From the NCBI GenBank assembly GCA_026929865.2, contig CM049403.1, positions 3,551,501-3,615,500 of the forward strand: DNA of 64,000 nt, in the 5' to 3' direction. This DNA is from Hyperoplus lanceolatus. Its lineage: Eukaryota; Chordata; Actinopteri; Uranoscopiformes; Ammodytidae. How positions within the stretch are numbered: the stretch's first letter is position 1; the number at the start of each line of letters is the position of its first letter. The notes beneath the pieces are model-generated. The model made no database searches, had not been told where the DNA came from, and saw nothing but the letters and a program-made list of their open reading frames with translations. The translations under genes and the position numbers were made by a program. Shown one piece after another: positions 46,901 through 59,162 of this stretch.

Positions 46901-48898
46901 TTAGTAGGAGGCTTTCATTCAGAAGTGTATGATCATACGGAAGGCCACAGTTTGCGGTGCTGATAAATGGCATTGCTTTCTTTGTACTGACTGACCTTTA
47001 TAGTCTGTGTGGTACAGATGTTTGGATTTGTTGGGCCAACCCCTTTATATCAATGAGGCTGCGCTTAATAACAGAACAACCTCTGTGTGACCTGTCACAG
47101 TCACACCCTGCGTTCAGAATCTCTTTCTTTTTTTCTATTCTACATACTACATCTGATGATAAAAATAATCTAGTTAGCATGCAGTAGGCATACTATTGGG
47201 ACATACTTTTACTTATTTATTGCATCAACATTGCGCCTTGATCTTGCTTTTATATCCATCGCATCCCCATTTGTTTTCATATGGAGGCTCCGTTGATGTG
47301 ACGCCACTTCAGGTTTGCACTGGATTATGGGTCAGTCGCTCCAAATAGGATGCTGTTTTCAACACTAAAAATCTAGGCCGGATGTAGTAGACATCCAGGT
47401 CTTTCTAACCATCCTAAATCTGGCCACAAGAATCGGGACATACTAACCCTGCGTTCCGAATCGCATACTTTCTACTATATAGTATGTAGAAAAAAGATTT
47501 AGGATGTCCCGATTCTTGTGGCCGGATTTAGGATGGTTAGAAGTACCCGGATGTCCTACTTCATCCGGCCAAGATTTTTAGTGTTGAAAACTGCATCCTA
47601 TTTGGGCGATTCTGACCCACAATCTGGTGCGCACGTGAAGTGACGTCACATCGACGAAGCCTCCATATGAAACCATCAGGGATGCGCCGGATATAAAAGC
47701 AAGAGGCAAGATCAAGGCGCAATGTTATGATGAAATAAATAAGTTAAAGTATGTCCCTATAGTATGCCTATTGCATCCTAACTAGATTATTTTAATCGTC
47801 GGATTTAGTATGTAGAATAGAAAAAAGAAAGAGTATGCGATTCGGAACGCAGGGTAAATCTTTTTCCATACTAAATAGTAGAAAGTATGCGAATCGAAAC
47901 GCAGGGACAGAGTGCTACTGCATGAGAAAACAGATTAGGGGACTTGACTCACCTACCAGCCTGGCTCCCACTACTGCCACGTACCAACAGCTCAGACACA
48001 CTGACATCCAGCAGCTCCAGCAGCAGGCAGCGGGTGGCAGACCCCATACAGCCGTGGTTAGTGAAGACTCCGTACAGTGTCACTGAAGGGGAGAACACAT
48101 CTGTCATTAGTACAATACTATACGCCAGGACTCTGCTGTACTTTATATGACTTAAAGAAAAAGTGAATATGAAATGTCATGCTGCTGGACCATGCTCTTC
48201 AGTACAATAAAGATGACAATGGAGTCACACTTAAATTACTTTTCTATTATTATCCTTTTTCTTAGGTATTTTTTGTTATTGACTTAAGCCTTAAAAATGC
48301 TTATTCTATTTAGTTGATCTTTTAAATGGCTTGTTTTTCTTTGCAATGCTAAGCTTCTTCTATCTATACTCTATTGTATCCTTTATATTTGCTTTTATAA
48401 TCAAGTCTTTGATCTTGTGTATATTTTAACGTGAAGCACTCACTGCATGCACTGACATTTAGCCTACATTTCAGGTCAGCTAACTAGTTTCGCTGGCTGA
48501 CTGTATGTGCTGCTTACAGGGGGCAGCCTGAGAACATTGTACATGTTTCAATAGTGCAAAGTGTGTTTACCTATGTTCTTATGTCCCTGATGTCCCTGAA
48601 TGTCTTCCAACACGGACCTCTCCTTGTGAAAGCCGTAATCTCCTCCCTGAGTGTCGGCCTGGAACTCCTTGACAGCGGCGGTGGTGGCTCTGTCTGAGCT
48701 GACCTGGTACACGGAGGCCGACACTCCCTGGCCCAGACGCGACTGGACGGTCCACAGTTCGCCGAAGATCTCGAACAGAACGGGCTTCATGCTCTGGTCC
48801 ACGCTGCTCCTCTGGCCCGGCATGATGCTGTCCGAACCCGGCGGAGGTGCCTGTGTCTTAGCGCTGGGCTCGACGGAGGAACCACCGCAGTGAGCCAT
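40980..48898 (-). CDS. uhmk1: U2AF homology motif kinase 1 (KIS), 9 coding exons, 447 aa
   Basis: A nuclear serine/threonine kinase known in mammals to phosphorylate splicing factor SF1, stathmin and p27Kip1. Exons in transcript order: 48571-48898, 47953-48082, 46536-46722, 46031-46222, 45216-45310, 42033-42109, 41853-41951, 41440-41528, 40980-41126; phases agree throughout and the stop is TGA. The kinase domain starts near residue 43 with glycine loop LGQGVSASVY, ATP lysine in AAVKEF (about 77), catalytic loop VHADLKPRN (184-191; the family's HAD instead of HRD), LIDFGLS (203-209) and YRAPEAELQ. The C-terminal UHM-type RRM (about 345-447) ends AYKRGYLYQTVQ, where human has AYKRGYLYQTLL. The N-terminus (MAHCGGSSVEPS...) is about 30 residues longer than in human (419 aa) and may be fish-specific or a start-choice effect. 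Exon 2 uses the second of two adjacent donors (gtgagt). Confidence 0.95.
41581..41774. mobile_element. Family A MITE, internal-deletion copy, in uhmk1 intron 7
   Basis: TTAAAGG is joined directly to the right 190 bp of family A (gtgccggtttctagcgttct ...), ending CTTCACCTTTAA. TTAA is kept at both ends. Confidence 0.75.
42177..42373. repeat. Palindromic repeat P, copy 4 (uhmk1 intron 5)
   Basis: Ends gttagcctcatagcataatt and aattatgctatgaggctaac with an internal gttagcctaatagcataatt. It lies 67 nt upstream of uhmk1 exon 6 on the minus strand. Confidence 0.85.
42545..42600. mobile_element. TAGCCTGG-type end fragment
   Basis: tagcctggtgagaccagccc matches the outer end of 30890-31392; only this end is present. 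Confidence 0.5.
42683..43013 (+). mobile_element. tRNA-derived SINE, copy 3
   Basis: Head ggggacaaccgtggctcagg with B box GGTTCGATCCC; tail cctgtaaagcgctttgagtg and gcgctatataaatccaatcc. In uhmk1 intron 5. Confidence 0.8.
43014..44790 (-). mobile_element. Tc1/mariner-like transposon remnant split by a hAT element
   Basis: On the minus strand the transposase N-terminal part reads ISETADLLGLSRTTISRAYR then EWPEKEKISSERHLCGRK, followed by RQTTRYNQ-type sequence, RRPHRVPLLSANNRKLKLQF and AQAHQNWT: helix-turn-helix plus the start of the DDE domain, in two frames. Its end tacctaataaagtggctggt lies before the hAT insertion and resumes as gtgta after it. The 3' half is missing. Confidence 0.75.
43650..44774. 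mobile_element. Non-autonomous hAT inserted in the Tc1-like remnant
   Basis: Ends CAGTGTTGGGAATAACG and, reversed, CAGTGTTGGGAACGTTACTT, flanked by the exact 8-bp duplication CTGGTGAG (43642-43649 and 44775-44782). 1,125 bp without transposase. Confidence 0.85.
45590..45985. mobile_element. Palindromic element, family J copy 1, in uhmk1 intron 4
   Basis: Contains gtcaaaatcagtgaatatct opposed to agggg-atattcactgattttgac, enclosing ctgtaagcgcgcatttagct. Related copies at 56187-56520 and about 58238-58660. Confidence 0.6.
47106..47906. mobile_element. CCCTGCGTTC element, family G, carrying a second copy inside
   Basis: Outer copy starts CCCTGCGTTCAGAATCTC and ends CGAATCGAAACGCAGGG, flanked by ACA on both sides. 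It is interrupted at 47457-47854. In uhmk1 intron 2. Confidence 0.8.
47457..47854. mobile_element. Inner family G copy with TAA duplication
   Basis: Starts CCCTGCGTTCCGAATCGCAT and ends GCGATTCGGAACGCAGGG, inverted relative to the outer copy and flanked by TAA on both sides; removal restores the family phrase catactaaatctttt. Confidence 0.85.
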
Positions 48899-50317
48899 TG
48901 GAGGAGAGGTAAGCGGCGGCTAGTTGACAGGTGGAAGCAGCTGCACGAGCATTGCAAACCGCCACATAAAAACTACCTAGGACGGGTCAGCGACAGCTAG
49001 CGCACAATACAGCTACACCCACGCCTGGGACCTTGTTAAAACTAAGCTCAGAGCAAAACCTGGGCATATTAAAGTACGTTTACCTACCGAGGCTGTCAAA
49101 ATGAATTGGCATTAGTCAGCTGAGAAAAAGTAAGCTAATTAAGCTGCTTTACTTAGCTACACTAGCTAGAGTTTGAGCACAAAAACGAACCACTTCAACG
49201 AGGCGTAGGGAAATGTCCCCTGCCATTTGTATTGGCTTTATATGACTTAAAAAAGCGTATTCGTTTTGGTTTAATCTGCGGTAAAGTGTTGTCGAAGTTG
49301 TAACTCAGGTTGTTGATATTAAACTGACTTCCGTCCCTGAGCATTTTTTCCTGCAGTCTGCCCCCTGTCGGTATGGAATACTAGCTACATGTCTACATGA
49401 GTTCATCCCACTATGGTTCAACCGCACTGTAAATTATTTTTAATTTTCAAGATTCCAGGTAAATTAATAACCCCTTTCTTTGTAGTTCTATTCCTGTTCT
49501 TGGATATGCAATTTGGATGTGCAACGTGTTTAAGGCGAGACACTGTAGGTGTACATTTAATAAATGAAACAATTGCCAGTCGATTACTTTAGCCTATCTT
49601 TTGCATTAGGCTACAACAGAGTCAAACATGTTGAATACTGAGCAGCATTTTTGCCAATATCTTTTTAATTACCCAGAAAGGGTAAGAAGAAAATGCATCA
49701 TGATTAAGATAATTAACCACATATGGACAAATCCTTCTGGAATATCCTTCAGAATAGTGCAAAGAAGGATTATGGAAAGATCATTTGTGGTAGATTTTTA
49801 GAAATTGAGATTTTTGGAGAGTAGGCTACTGAAAAAAACTAATGTTGAGATAAGGCCAGTGGACAACACAAACTGTTTTTTGGGCATTAATTGTTATGAA
49901 ATGCCCTACATAGGCTAAGTGTCAAAAGTGTACCTTCAAGTGCAGGCTTCGTTTGAAAACATTTAAATTGAGAACTTATTGATTACTTTTACAGTACCCT
50001 TCAGCCTCTAAAAAAACAGTCTCACAGTCACAACATATGGACGTGAGTCAGGAAAAATAATCACGTCATTTTGACAATTGACATGCAGTTGTGGTTGGGC
50101 CGTTCACCATGCCGTTCACAGCCAACTGTAGGCGTACTGTCAGCACACTCATCCTGGGTTATCTGACATCGACACGTCGAGTCTGAGGATGTGAACAGGA
50201 ACAAACAAGGAAGTGTAGTTAGCAAACAGCAACACCAGCTACTTCTGCATCTGCGGCTCTGTTGGTCTGTTACCCGAGTCAGTGTGTGTGTGTACTCACT
50301 TACGTTAGAACGACAAA
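48899..50317. promoter_or_regulatory. Divergent intergenic region between uhmk1 and scp2
   Basis: The 1.4 kb between the two start codons shows no large transposon. The uhmk1 side is GC-rich with CpGs just upstream of its ATG. The scp2 side has a short GT run and the sequence cacttacgttag before the ATG. No clear TATA box is seen on either strand. A shared or back-to-back promoter is inferred from geometry only. Confidence 0.4.
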
Positions 50318-53300
50318 ATGCCTGAGAGACAGACACTAAGGTAAGAATAACTAGTATAGCGCGCAGCGTGCGTTATAATTGTCGCACGCTAAGTTCTATG
50401 TTTTTCACTCATTCACCGAGGTCACTGTCGTTGTCCCCCCCAGTTTACATCACCGAAAAAACAACCGCTGTCAAACAGAGAGCTGTATACTTTATCCCAC
50501 GTCAGAATTCCACCTATTAGTAGCGTATTAGTCTTATTTTAACCATACTATTTATGATTTTAACGCGTAGGCTATTCCCCTGTGGCAGTGAGTGAAGGCG
50601 TCAAATGTGAAGGCCATATGCATTGTGCTTTTTGTCTCGTCTCATAGGTGGTGGTGGTGGGTGGTGGTGTTCACTTGTTATTATATCAGAATGGGTATGA
50701 TGATGCTCCAGTGATGATGATAAAAAGGTCTAGTGGGGATTTTTTTTTTAAAGTAGTAGGCCTAGGCCTAGCCTAAAAAGTAAGTGAACATTCTAAAAAA
50801 AAAAGAAATCACATCAAGCACATGGACATTTACAAAGATGAAGCAAAGCCATTATGTTCCAAATCTAAAGACCAGCCATCAAAACAACAATTTATTATGA
50901 AATAATACAATTCTCTTTTTTGTATAGGCCTATAGTGTATGAATGAATACATATGCTCCCACAAAATATACAGCCCCAGAAAAAATTAAGAGACCAGTCT
51001 GGATTTTTCTTAAATCTTCATTTCTACATTACTTATTGACAATGCTCTTAATGACAAAAGATTTATTGGAATTTGGTAGAAATGTTGTCAGTAGTTTATA
51101 TTATAAAAGCAAAATGTTCATTTTACTCAAACATGCCTCTAAAGAGTAAAACAAGAGACACTTAACATCTGGAGTGGTCTCTTAATTTAATAAAAGCATC
51201 AGACTGAATGATCGGCCATTGTTTTGCGACCGTGGTTCTTTTAAAGTGCAATGTCATGTCAGTTTTATGTCAAGCTGACCTTACTGTGTCATTGACTTTT
51301 TGCCTTCCCCTTTGTCCAGGCTACAGGCCAATAACACCAGTGCTAGTGAGGGACTGGAGGGCTTCAAGGCTCACGCTGTCTTCCAGGAAATCAACAAGAA
51401 GCTCCAGGAGGTGATTACAGTCCCTATGTCCAAATCACATTTTTCTTTTTACTACACTACTCATACTAAAGTACAGAAGAGTTTTAGGCCACAGGAGAGA
51501 AAAAAAAATCAGAATTTTCTTTCATTATGTCGAGAATTAATAGCCTGGCTCCGCCCGCCTACCTACTTCCGCTCAATTTTCATTTCACTTCAGTAGTCAG
51601 TCTGGGGCTGGGGTGTGTTCATGGAATTCTGCTCGTCCAGATTTTTGGTTATCCAATCAGCGAACAGAGCGAGTGGCTGAGAACGATGACGTCGAAGTCG
51701 CACTCCAGTTTCAGTTGAATGCTGCATTGCTTTATACTCGGAAATTTCCGACTCGGTAGTTCCGAGTTCCGACCTGTCTGTGTTCCAGTGCATCTGCTTG
51801 GGAAAGTATGGACGCCTACAACGTTTCTCATCCAAATAACTAAACGTTATCCATAGATCCATAGACTGCAATATATAGTGAAGTCGGAAATTTCCGAGTT
51901 CCCTGTCCAACTGGAACGCACGTCAGAAGCCGGCTCATGACATACGTCTGACCAAACGTGATGCGATTGGTTGGCTAATCCAGAGTGGCACTGGGCAGAT
52001 CCAATAGTTTTAAACGTCAACAGACACCCGCCTCCAAGTGAGTGAACGTTTGCCAATTACAGCAGTTCCAGACCTGCTGTACAAATTAAATTAAGTACGA
52101 TGGTCTGGTTGGACCAGGCTAGAGAATTAATACGAATACTGCAAAATGCAATAGGTGTGAGTGGGGCATCTAGGTGTTTTCAGCATACTACAATTGACGT
52201 GCATGTATTGGGACATCCTAAATCTTTTTCCGGCATACTAAATAGTAGGTAAGTATGGGGATTGGAAGGCAGGGTGAATTTCTTATTGCCCACCTTTAAC
52301 TTTATTTTATTCTTACTTTTTCCTTGTGTATACTCTACAAGACTTTTATTTCAACCGTATTGTTTTCATTATAATTCGAATGTAGCACACGTGAATTGAA
52401 TTTATCAATCCATTCAGACATACACAGTGTTTTTTATTTTATTTTTTTATTAATACAAACTTTGATGACAAGACTTAAAAAGCAAAACCACCAAAAAACA
52501 ACAACAAGTAAAATAAAGATGCAAAATACATAAATAATAATAGGGGAGGAGGGGGGGATTATGTTAATAGTATCCGTTGAGCAATTTAAGGAAAGAGAAT
52601 AGTAACAAGTGTTTTGAAGCAGTTACCTTTTGTGTGACATTACTCATACCAGCTCCCTCTCTAGCTGTCCGACTCTGCTGTGTATGTAATGTGTTGGGTT
52701 TGTCATCAGTGACGTGGTTTAGTGTAATGTCGCGGGGCAACCGATCAAGAAAACCCGATTGAAAGTTTTCGATGCAGAGCTTATGTTTAATAAGAGAACT
52801 GTTGCATCATCAATGTTATTTAAATGTAGAGAGGGAAGTGGATTGACCTGTTTCTATTCAGATCCCAACACGTACATGTGCTTGTAAAAATATGCCTCAC
52901 AATCCTCACCTTCGTTACATGCTTCTTCACGCATGATACAGAGTCAACCAGAATTCAAACACATTTTGGCTTATAAAACTGGGCTCAGGTGTAACCTCAT
53001 TATACCCACTGTTTACATCACACAACACAAGATAACAGCATATTATACTGTGTGTTGAAAACATGACGATATACAGACAAAATTACTAAAAACCTCAAAA
53101 TGTCAGTTTTTCACATATTTTTCATAAAACATATCCTTGAACACGTTGAGCTTTACCTGCACAATGGAAGGTTGGCATTTTTCTACTAGCATAACTTCGA
53201 ACGGTATAGAAAATGTTAATTCACATGCAATAATTAAGATGCTTGTTGTAGGGGTTAACTGCATGTACAATCTCTGTTGCTCTTTGCCCAGGATGGAGAA

Positions 53301-56300
53301 TCGTTTGTGAAAAAGATCGGCGGAGTGTTTGCCTTTAAAGTGAAGGACGGGCCGGACGGACAGGAGGCCACTTGGTTTGTGGACGTGAAGAACGGCCGAG
53401 GCTGTGTTCACCATGACACGGGTAAGAACAAGAGTGTTAGAGACCAAACCTATAGATGTATAACAGCAGGTTAATATTCAACTTTCAGTATGTGTGGAAA
53501 TAACAGTTTAAAGTTCAAGCCGTGCACACACTGATCCTGCGTTTTAAATCTCCATACTATCTCCTATTTAGTATGGTAGAAAAAAAAAAAGATTTAGGAT
53601 GTCCAAATTCTTGTGTTCAGATTTAAGATGCTTAAAAATACTAAGGGTGCATTCACACAGGGAAAGTCCGCTAGTTCACTTGCTTTGGTCCAGACCAAAT
53701 AGAGTTTAGATTTGTTTTGTTTGGTGTGGTCCACTTTCATATTGCCCCTTTTGTAAGTGAACCAGCATTACGAAGCAAAACCACGCGTGATCTGAGGTCA
53801 TTCATTCATTGGACAGACATTCTTGGGTGGAGAGAAGCAGGAAGAACGAAGTAAAAACTGCGAAATATATCGTTGATATAATATGGGGTTAAAAATAATA
53901 AAAAGGCCTACATTAAGCCTATTAATAAAGAAGAAGAATATCAAATTATTTTTGCTTCAATGAAGCCCTATGACAATGCCACGTTCTGTGGCTTGTAGTC
54001 TACGATTTGGAACATAATTTTTACTGTATTTTTGCTGCTGGGTGTGAGAAGAATAGGCTCATGCCACACTCAGCTGATTAAACTGTGTATCAGCTGGGTG
54101 TGAGTTCGCGCAGTTCAGCTCCAAACTGACACGGGGATAATATTGACGGTCCCGTACATGGGAAGCAAAATAAAAACACGCACTTCTTGCGCATCGTGAA
54201 CCTGTTGGCACTGTGCGGAGACGCTCCCCTCTCCTTCATCTGATCTCTGAACACATTCAGCATGTTTACGCGTTCTCTGGATCAAATGTAATATATTGTT
54301 CTGGGATCCCGGTCAAACCACAACTTATCGTCCTAACAATGGCGACAACAACACTTTCCTATAATGTGAAGCTGACGGCAATTTATTACAAAAGAAAAGA
54401 AAGAAAAGGCACAATGCCTCCTGCATTTGGGTCGGATCGAGTCCGGACAAATTCACACCACAAACGAACTGCAGCAGAGTGCGTATGGAAACTTACCGAG
54501 ACTACCTCTTCAGCTGGGTCTCGGAGCGCTTGTTTGGTCCGGCCCCAAGTGCGATTGCTGTATTCACACCTGTCTGAAAGATGCGCACCGAAGGCGGAAG
54601 TGCACCTGAGTTCGTTTCAACCGAACTAAACACGGCATGTGTGAATACACCCTAAGATGCTTACTACATCCGGCCGAGATTTTTAGTAGCTCCTTTTACA
54701 CAGCCAGTGGCAAAATGCTGGCCTTTCTCGCCCCTCGCCCTGCTGTGTAAATGGCTCCATTACATAACAGGGTACAAGAGGCGCAACAGATTGTGCCTGG
54801 AACTTACTACCTCAGAGGAAGTAAAACTCTAGGCATGTTGTGCTTCTCTGTCTGAATGCGTCTGCCTGTTTGTTTGCGAAACTGGGACGCGTGGGGCTAG
54901 TGTGACGTTACACACGTTCTAAAAGTGCCACTGTAACCATGGTAGCAGTCGGAAGACAACAGATAGATACTTGTTTGATCCCGAAAGGATATTCTGACAT
55001 CCAGTAGCAGACATACCACACAAACACACTTCATCTTTTTAGAAGCAGAAAGAACAAAAAGTAATGGCTGGCAACACTTGAGATCAGTGAGCTCCTCTCA
55101 ATCTGAGCTCAGGGTGAGGACGGCCCTTTGACTGCCTGCACCAGCACTTCTGCTCTCAAGTCACACGCCATTGTTGTTTACTCTCTTGCGACACTCTGGG
55201 ATGTGGATTGCTGTGTACGTTGGCACACTGATGCGCCAGCATGCTGGCCTTGCTTGGTCGTTGGTCCTGTGCAAAATAAACAGAGCCGACATATTGGCAT
55301 AACGTTGTTCTCTCAATATCCCGCGATCTCTGTGTAAAAGGGGGCTAGTGTTAGAATCAGCTGGCTATTTGGGAGATTCTGACCCACAATCCAGTGAAGT
55401 CAATTCGACGGGGCCTCCGTATAAAATAAGAGGGACATGACGAATACTGTATTAGCAAGAGACAAGATCAAGGCGCAATATTTTGATGAAATACATAAGT
55501 AAAAGTATGACCCTAGACTAGATTATTTTTATGATCAGCTGTAGTATGTAGAATAGAAAAAAGCAAGAGTATGAGATATGGTACGCAGGGTGTGTTTCTC
55601 TCTTCCCCCTCTGTTTGAATGTGTTAAACTTTAACCTGTCCCTTTTGTCTTAATCCCCTCTAAGCCATGTAATAAATGTCCCTGGGGTGTGTATGCTCCT
55701 ATTCCTTATTGAAGCTCAGCTCCTGTCTCTGTGCCCTGCAGATAAGAAAGCAGATTGCACCATAGCCATGTCAGATACAGACCTGCTGGCCTTGATGACA
55801 GGGAAGATGAACCCACAGACTGTAAGTATTCAATCTGAGTGGACTCATATGCATGTGCTGTTGATAATAATAATGGATTGGATTTATATAGCGCTTTTCT
55901 AGGCACTCAAAGCGCTTTACAGGGTTCTGGGTTCCATTCATTCACACACAGTCATACCGGTGGCGGAAGCGTTGCTGCCATTCAGCGCCTACGGCCCCTC
56001 CAACCACCACAGACATACAGCAGTCACACACATTCACATGAGGCAAGTCAGGTGAAGTGTCTTGCCCAAAGACACAACAACCATGACACAAGTGGCAGGG
56101 CGGGGATCGAACCACCAACCCTTTGATCATCGGCCGACCCGCTCTACCACCTGAGCCACAGTTACCCCATAATGATTCTCATTCCACTATAAGGAGGGGT
56201 AAGCAATTCTGGAGAGTGCTTTTTGTCAAATCAGTGAATATCTCCTCACAATCTGCGTACTGTGTGTGCACTGAAAACTAATCTGGTGTTAATACGCAGC

Positions 56301-59085
56301 CTACGCTCTGTAAACTGGTATATAGGGTAAGGGAACATTAACAAAGGGGGCCCACTGTAGCATGTAAAAATGCCCGTTTACAGAACCCAGGTTGTGTATT
56401 AACAACAGATTTTCTTTCCTAGCGCACTCAGTACAGACAGGGAGCAGATTGTGAGGAGATATTCACTCGTTTGACTAAAAAGTGATTTAGTCAACAAGCA
56501 TTCTCCACAATTGCTCCACTATTAATGGTGATGCTTTAAAGTGTATTACTGACTTTCTTCAAGGATAGGTACCCTTGCTTTTAATGTCTATCTTGAAACA
56601 ACCCTCACATGCCCATAATGAATTGGAACAGTCCCCATGTTGGCCAGGTCCCCTCCTAAACATTCCAATGTAAGTGATGGTCAAGTCAACTTTATTTATA
56701 TAGCACATTTATAACAGCTGAGGCGGACCCAAAGTGCTGTACAGTAAAATAAGTAGAATACATTACATCCAAAACATCAAATAGACACATAAAAGCAAAA
56801 CATTAGAACTAAATTAAAACACAAAACGATAGTAAAAGTTCTAGTAGACACTGCTGCGACAAAATAATGGGGGGATAATCCAATGCTCAGTCTGCAAAAA
56901 GAGGCCCTTCTAATGTTCTAGTATTAGGTTTCAGCTGTTCTCAGTGTGTCAAATGAAGTGGGTATCATCCAAACAAACAACATCCAAATGTTCCCTCATT
57001 GTTTGCCAGTGTTTTCTTCAGAAAGAAGAAACCCTCACATGAAGAGGGAATCGTGTACTAAAAAAGACTATAACTTTTGGAAGATACTCCCTTCATTGGT
57101 CTGACTCACAGGGCTGAATCCTTACATGAGCTTCAGGGGCCCTTTACACGGTGAAAATGTGACAGTTTTCCCGTTTTTGTTTTTTTTTAAAAAACCCGTT
57201 CAGACACAATTTATCTGACATCTTCACTCGTACACATGTTTTCAGAGGAAATGGGACGAAATCGCTGTAGTGCCAAGCCAATAGTCAGCGGTGACACAGC
57301 CTAGTAGATAGCTCTTCCGGTACAATTTGATGCATAAAACCTTACTGTAACCGAAAATTAATGCCACTAACGTTTATAAAGCGGTTGGTGTAAGCTTGGG
57401 GTTACAAGTATTGTAAATGACAAGCTTTCTGTCCTCTTATTTCACCGCATTGAACTCGTAAAAACAGAAGACATGCTGATAGTGAAGGGACTTTATGAGC
57501 GGCTACTTTCCTGTTAGGAGTACTTCAAAATAAAAGTCAACTCACGTTTGTCCAGTGAAATGCTTTTACTGTGAAGCCATAGCCTTAATGCTCCTTTTGT
57601 TGAACAGTAACTTAATCGCTGCGCGCTGAACTATGGATAGTGTTTTTTAATGGAGAGAGCCGTGTCCCTGGCATGTTGTAGTTTGGTCTGGCTTTGCGAG
57701 ACTACTGGCATATAGAAGCTACACACGTTTATTTTGCTAGAAAAACCGGCACAGCACAAATCTTTCCCCAGACAAAGTGGCGGGTGGTCTCAATAACTTA
57801 CTAATCGCTTAGACTAAATTGGCGAGTGTTATATTTGAGCCCTGCACGACACTCCGCTGATCACAGTGATGGTGCCGTGGAGACACCTTGCATGTTGTCT
57901 TCTAACTTTATAACTCGCGTGTGGGTATTTTGACAGCAAATGTTATAGACTACGCATACGTGAAGTGGAGCCGTGACGTCAGCGTTATCAGGGGAAATGG
58001 TTTCGGTGTTTACAAGAAACCAAAACCGTTGTGTTTTCCAAAAAATCCTCCCTGGGAGGTGATCTCTAAAACCTGCGGTTTCATGCCTGCGTTTGCTGTT
58101 TTCATGTAAATGATATAGTGCATCCGCGAGAATATTTTCGCGTATGCACTGTTTCGTGTTGTCGTGTAAAGTGCCCCTCAGTTGTACTTCAGAAAAGGGT
58201 TGATAGATAGAAATCTCCAATAATCAGCTGAGAAGGACTCCAGTCCAATCTCACCTCACTGAAATCACTGAGACTTTTTTCAAGTATTTCTTGGCTGTGT
58301 CACAGAGCCTTTCCTTCACCATCCAAGTCATGTTGTAAAGAGCACCGAACTCCAACACTGTAATAGAAACACAGAGCAGCATGACTAGTTTGTGTTGGCT
58401 TACTCTGATGCTCTCTCGGCCCTGCTTCATGTTAGCAACATCAGCTAACCTCCCTGTGAAGCAGACGCTAGTATTGACACTTATTTTTCACAAATCCAGT
58501 GTTAAAGCACTTTGCCTTTGCTCTTTAAATGCATACCCTTTTTTTACATACCCGTTTACAGAGCCTAGGCTACACAGGATGTACAGGTAGCGTCTTCATG
58601 AGGAGGTATTCACTGACTTTGACAAAGTGATTTTGTCCAACAACTTGACTCCACCTTTTAAATTGTTAACTGTGGATCCCTGCAGTAAATTCTGATGCGG
58701 ATACAGACATAATTAACATAATCATTTTGTCACTCAATGAAATATAAAGGTGTGGTCTCTTATGTACATTTTGTAGTGAATAGTCAGTAGAAGGTTATGT
58801 GCACTCACAAAAAAAAGATTAACGGCCGGAAAATCCTTCTATATAAAATCATCTCTAAACTTATATAGTATTTTAGATATGTAAATGTTGAATACTATTA
58901 TTCATGTATGAGTTATGCTGCTCATGTGAGCTTACAGTTGAGGACAAATATCCACCACCGTGACAATAAAGTTGTGTTGAAAAGGAAATCTAGGACAATG
59001 CAAATGAGCTTGTTCTTTCAATTCTACACTAACTCACTTAATCTATGTTCAGTTGTTGCATATTCATTTTACCGCGTGTGTGTGT

Positions 59086-59162
<77 letters not shown>

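Larger units (their letters stand above)
53536..55590. mobile_element. Family G copy with two insertions, in scp2 intron 3
   Basis: Left part aaaaagatttaggatgtcca; middle ttactacatccggccgagat then ttttagt; right part agtgttagaatcagctggct ... gtacgcaggg. The pieces are separated by 53641-54654 and 54688-55346. Confidence 0.7.

Noticed and set aside
54213-54629. 138-codon frame in scp2 intron 3
   Set aside because: It is inside the AGGGTGCATTCACAC inverted-repeat element and resembles no family.
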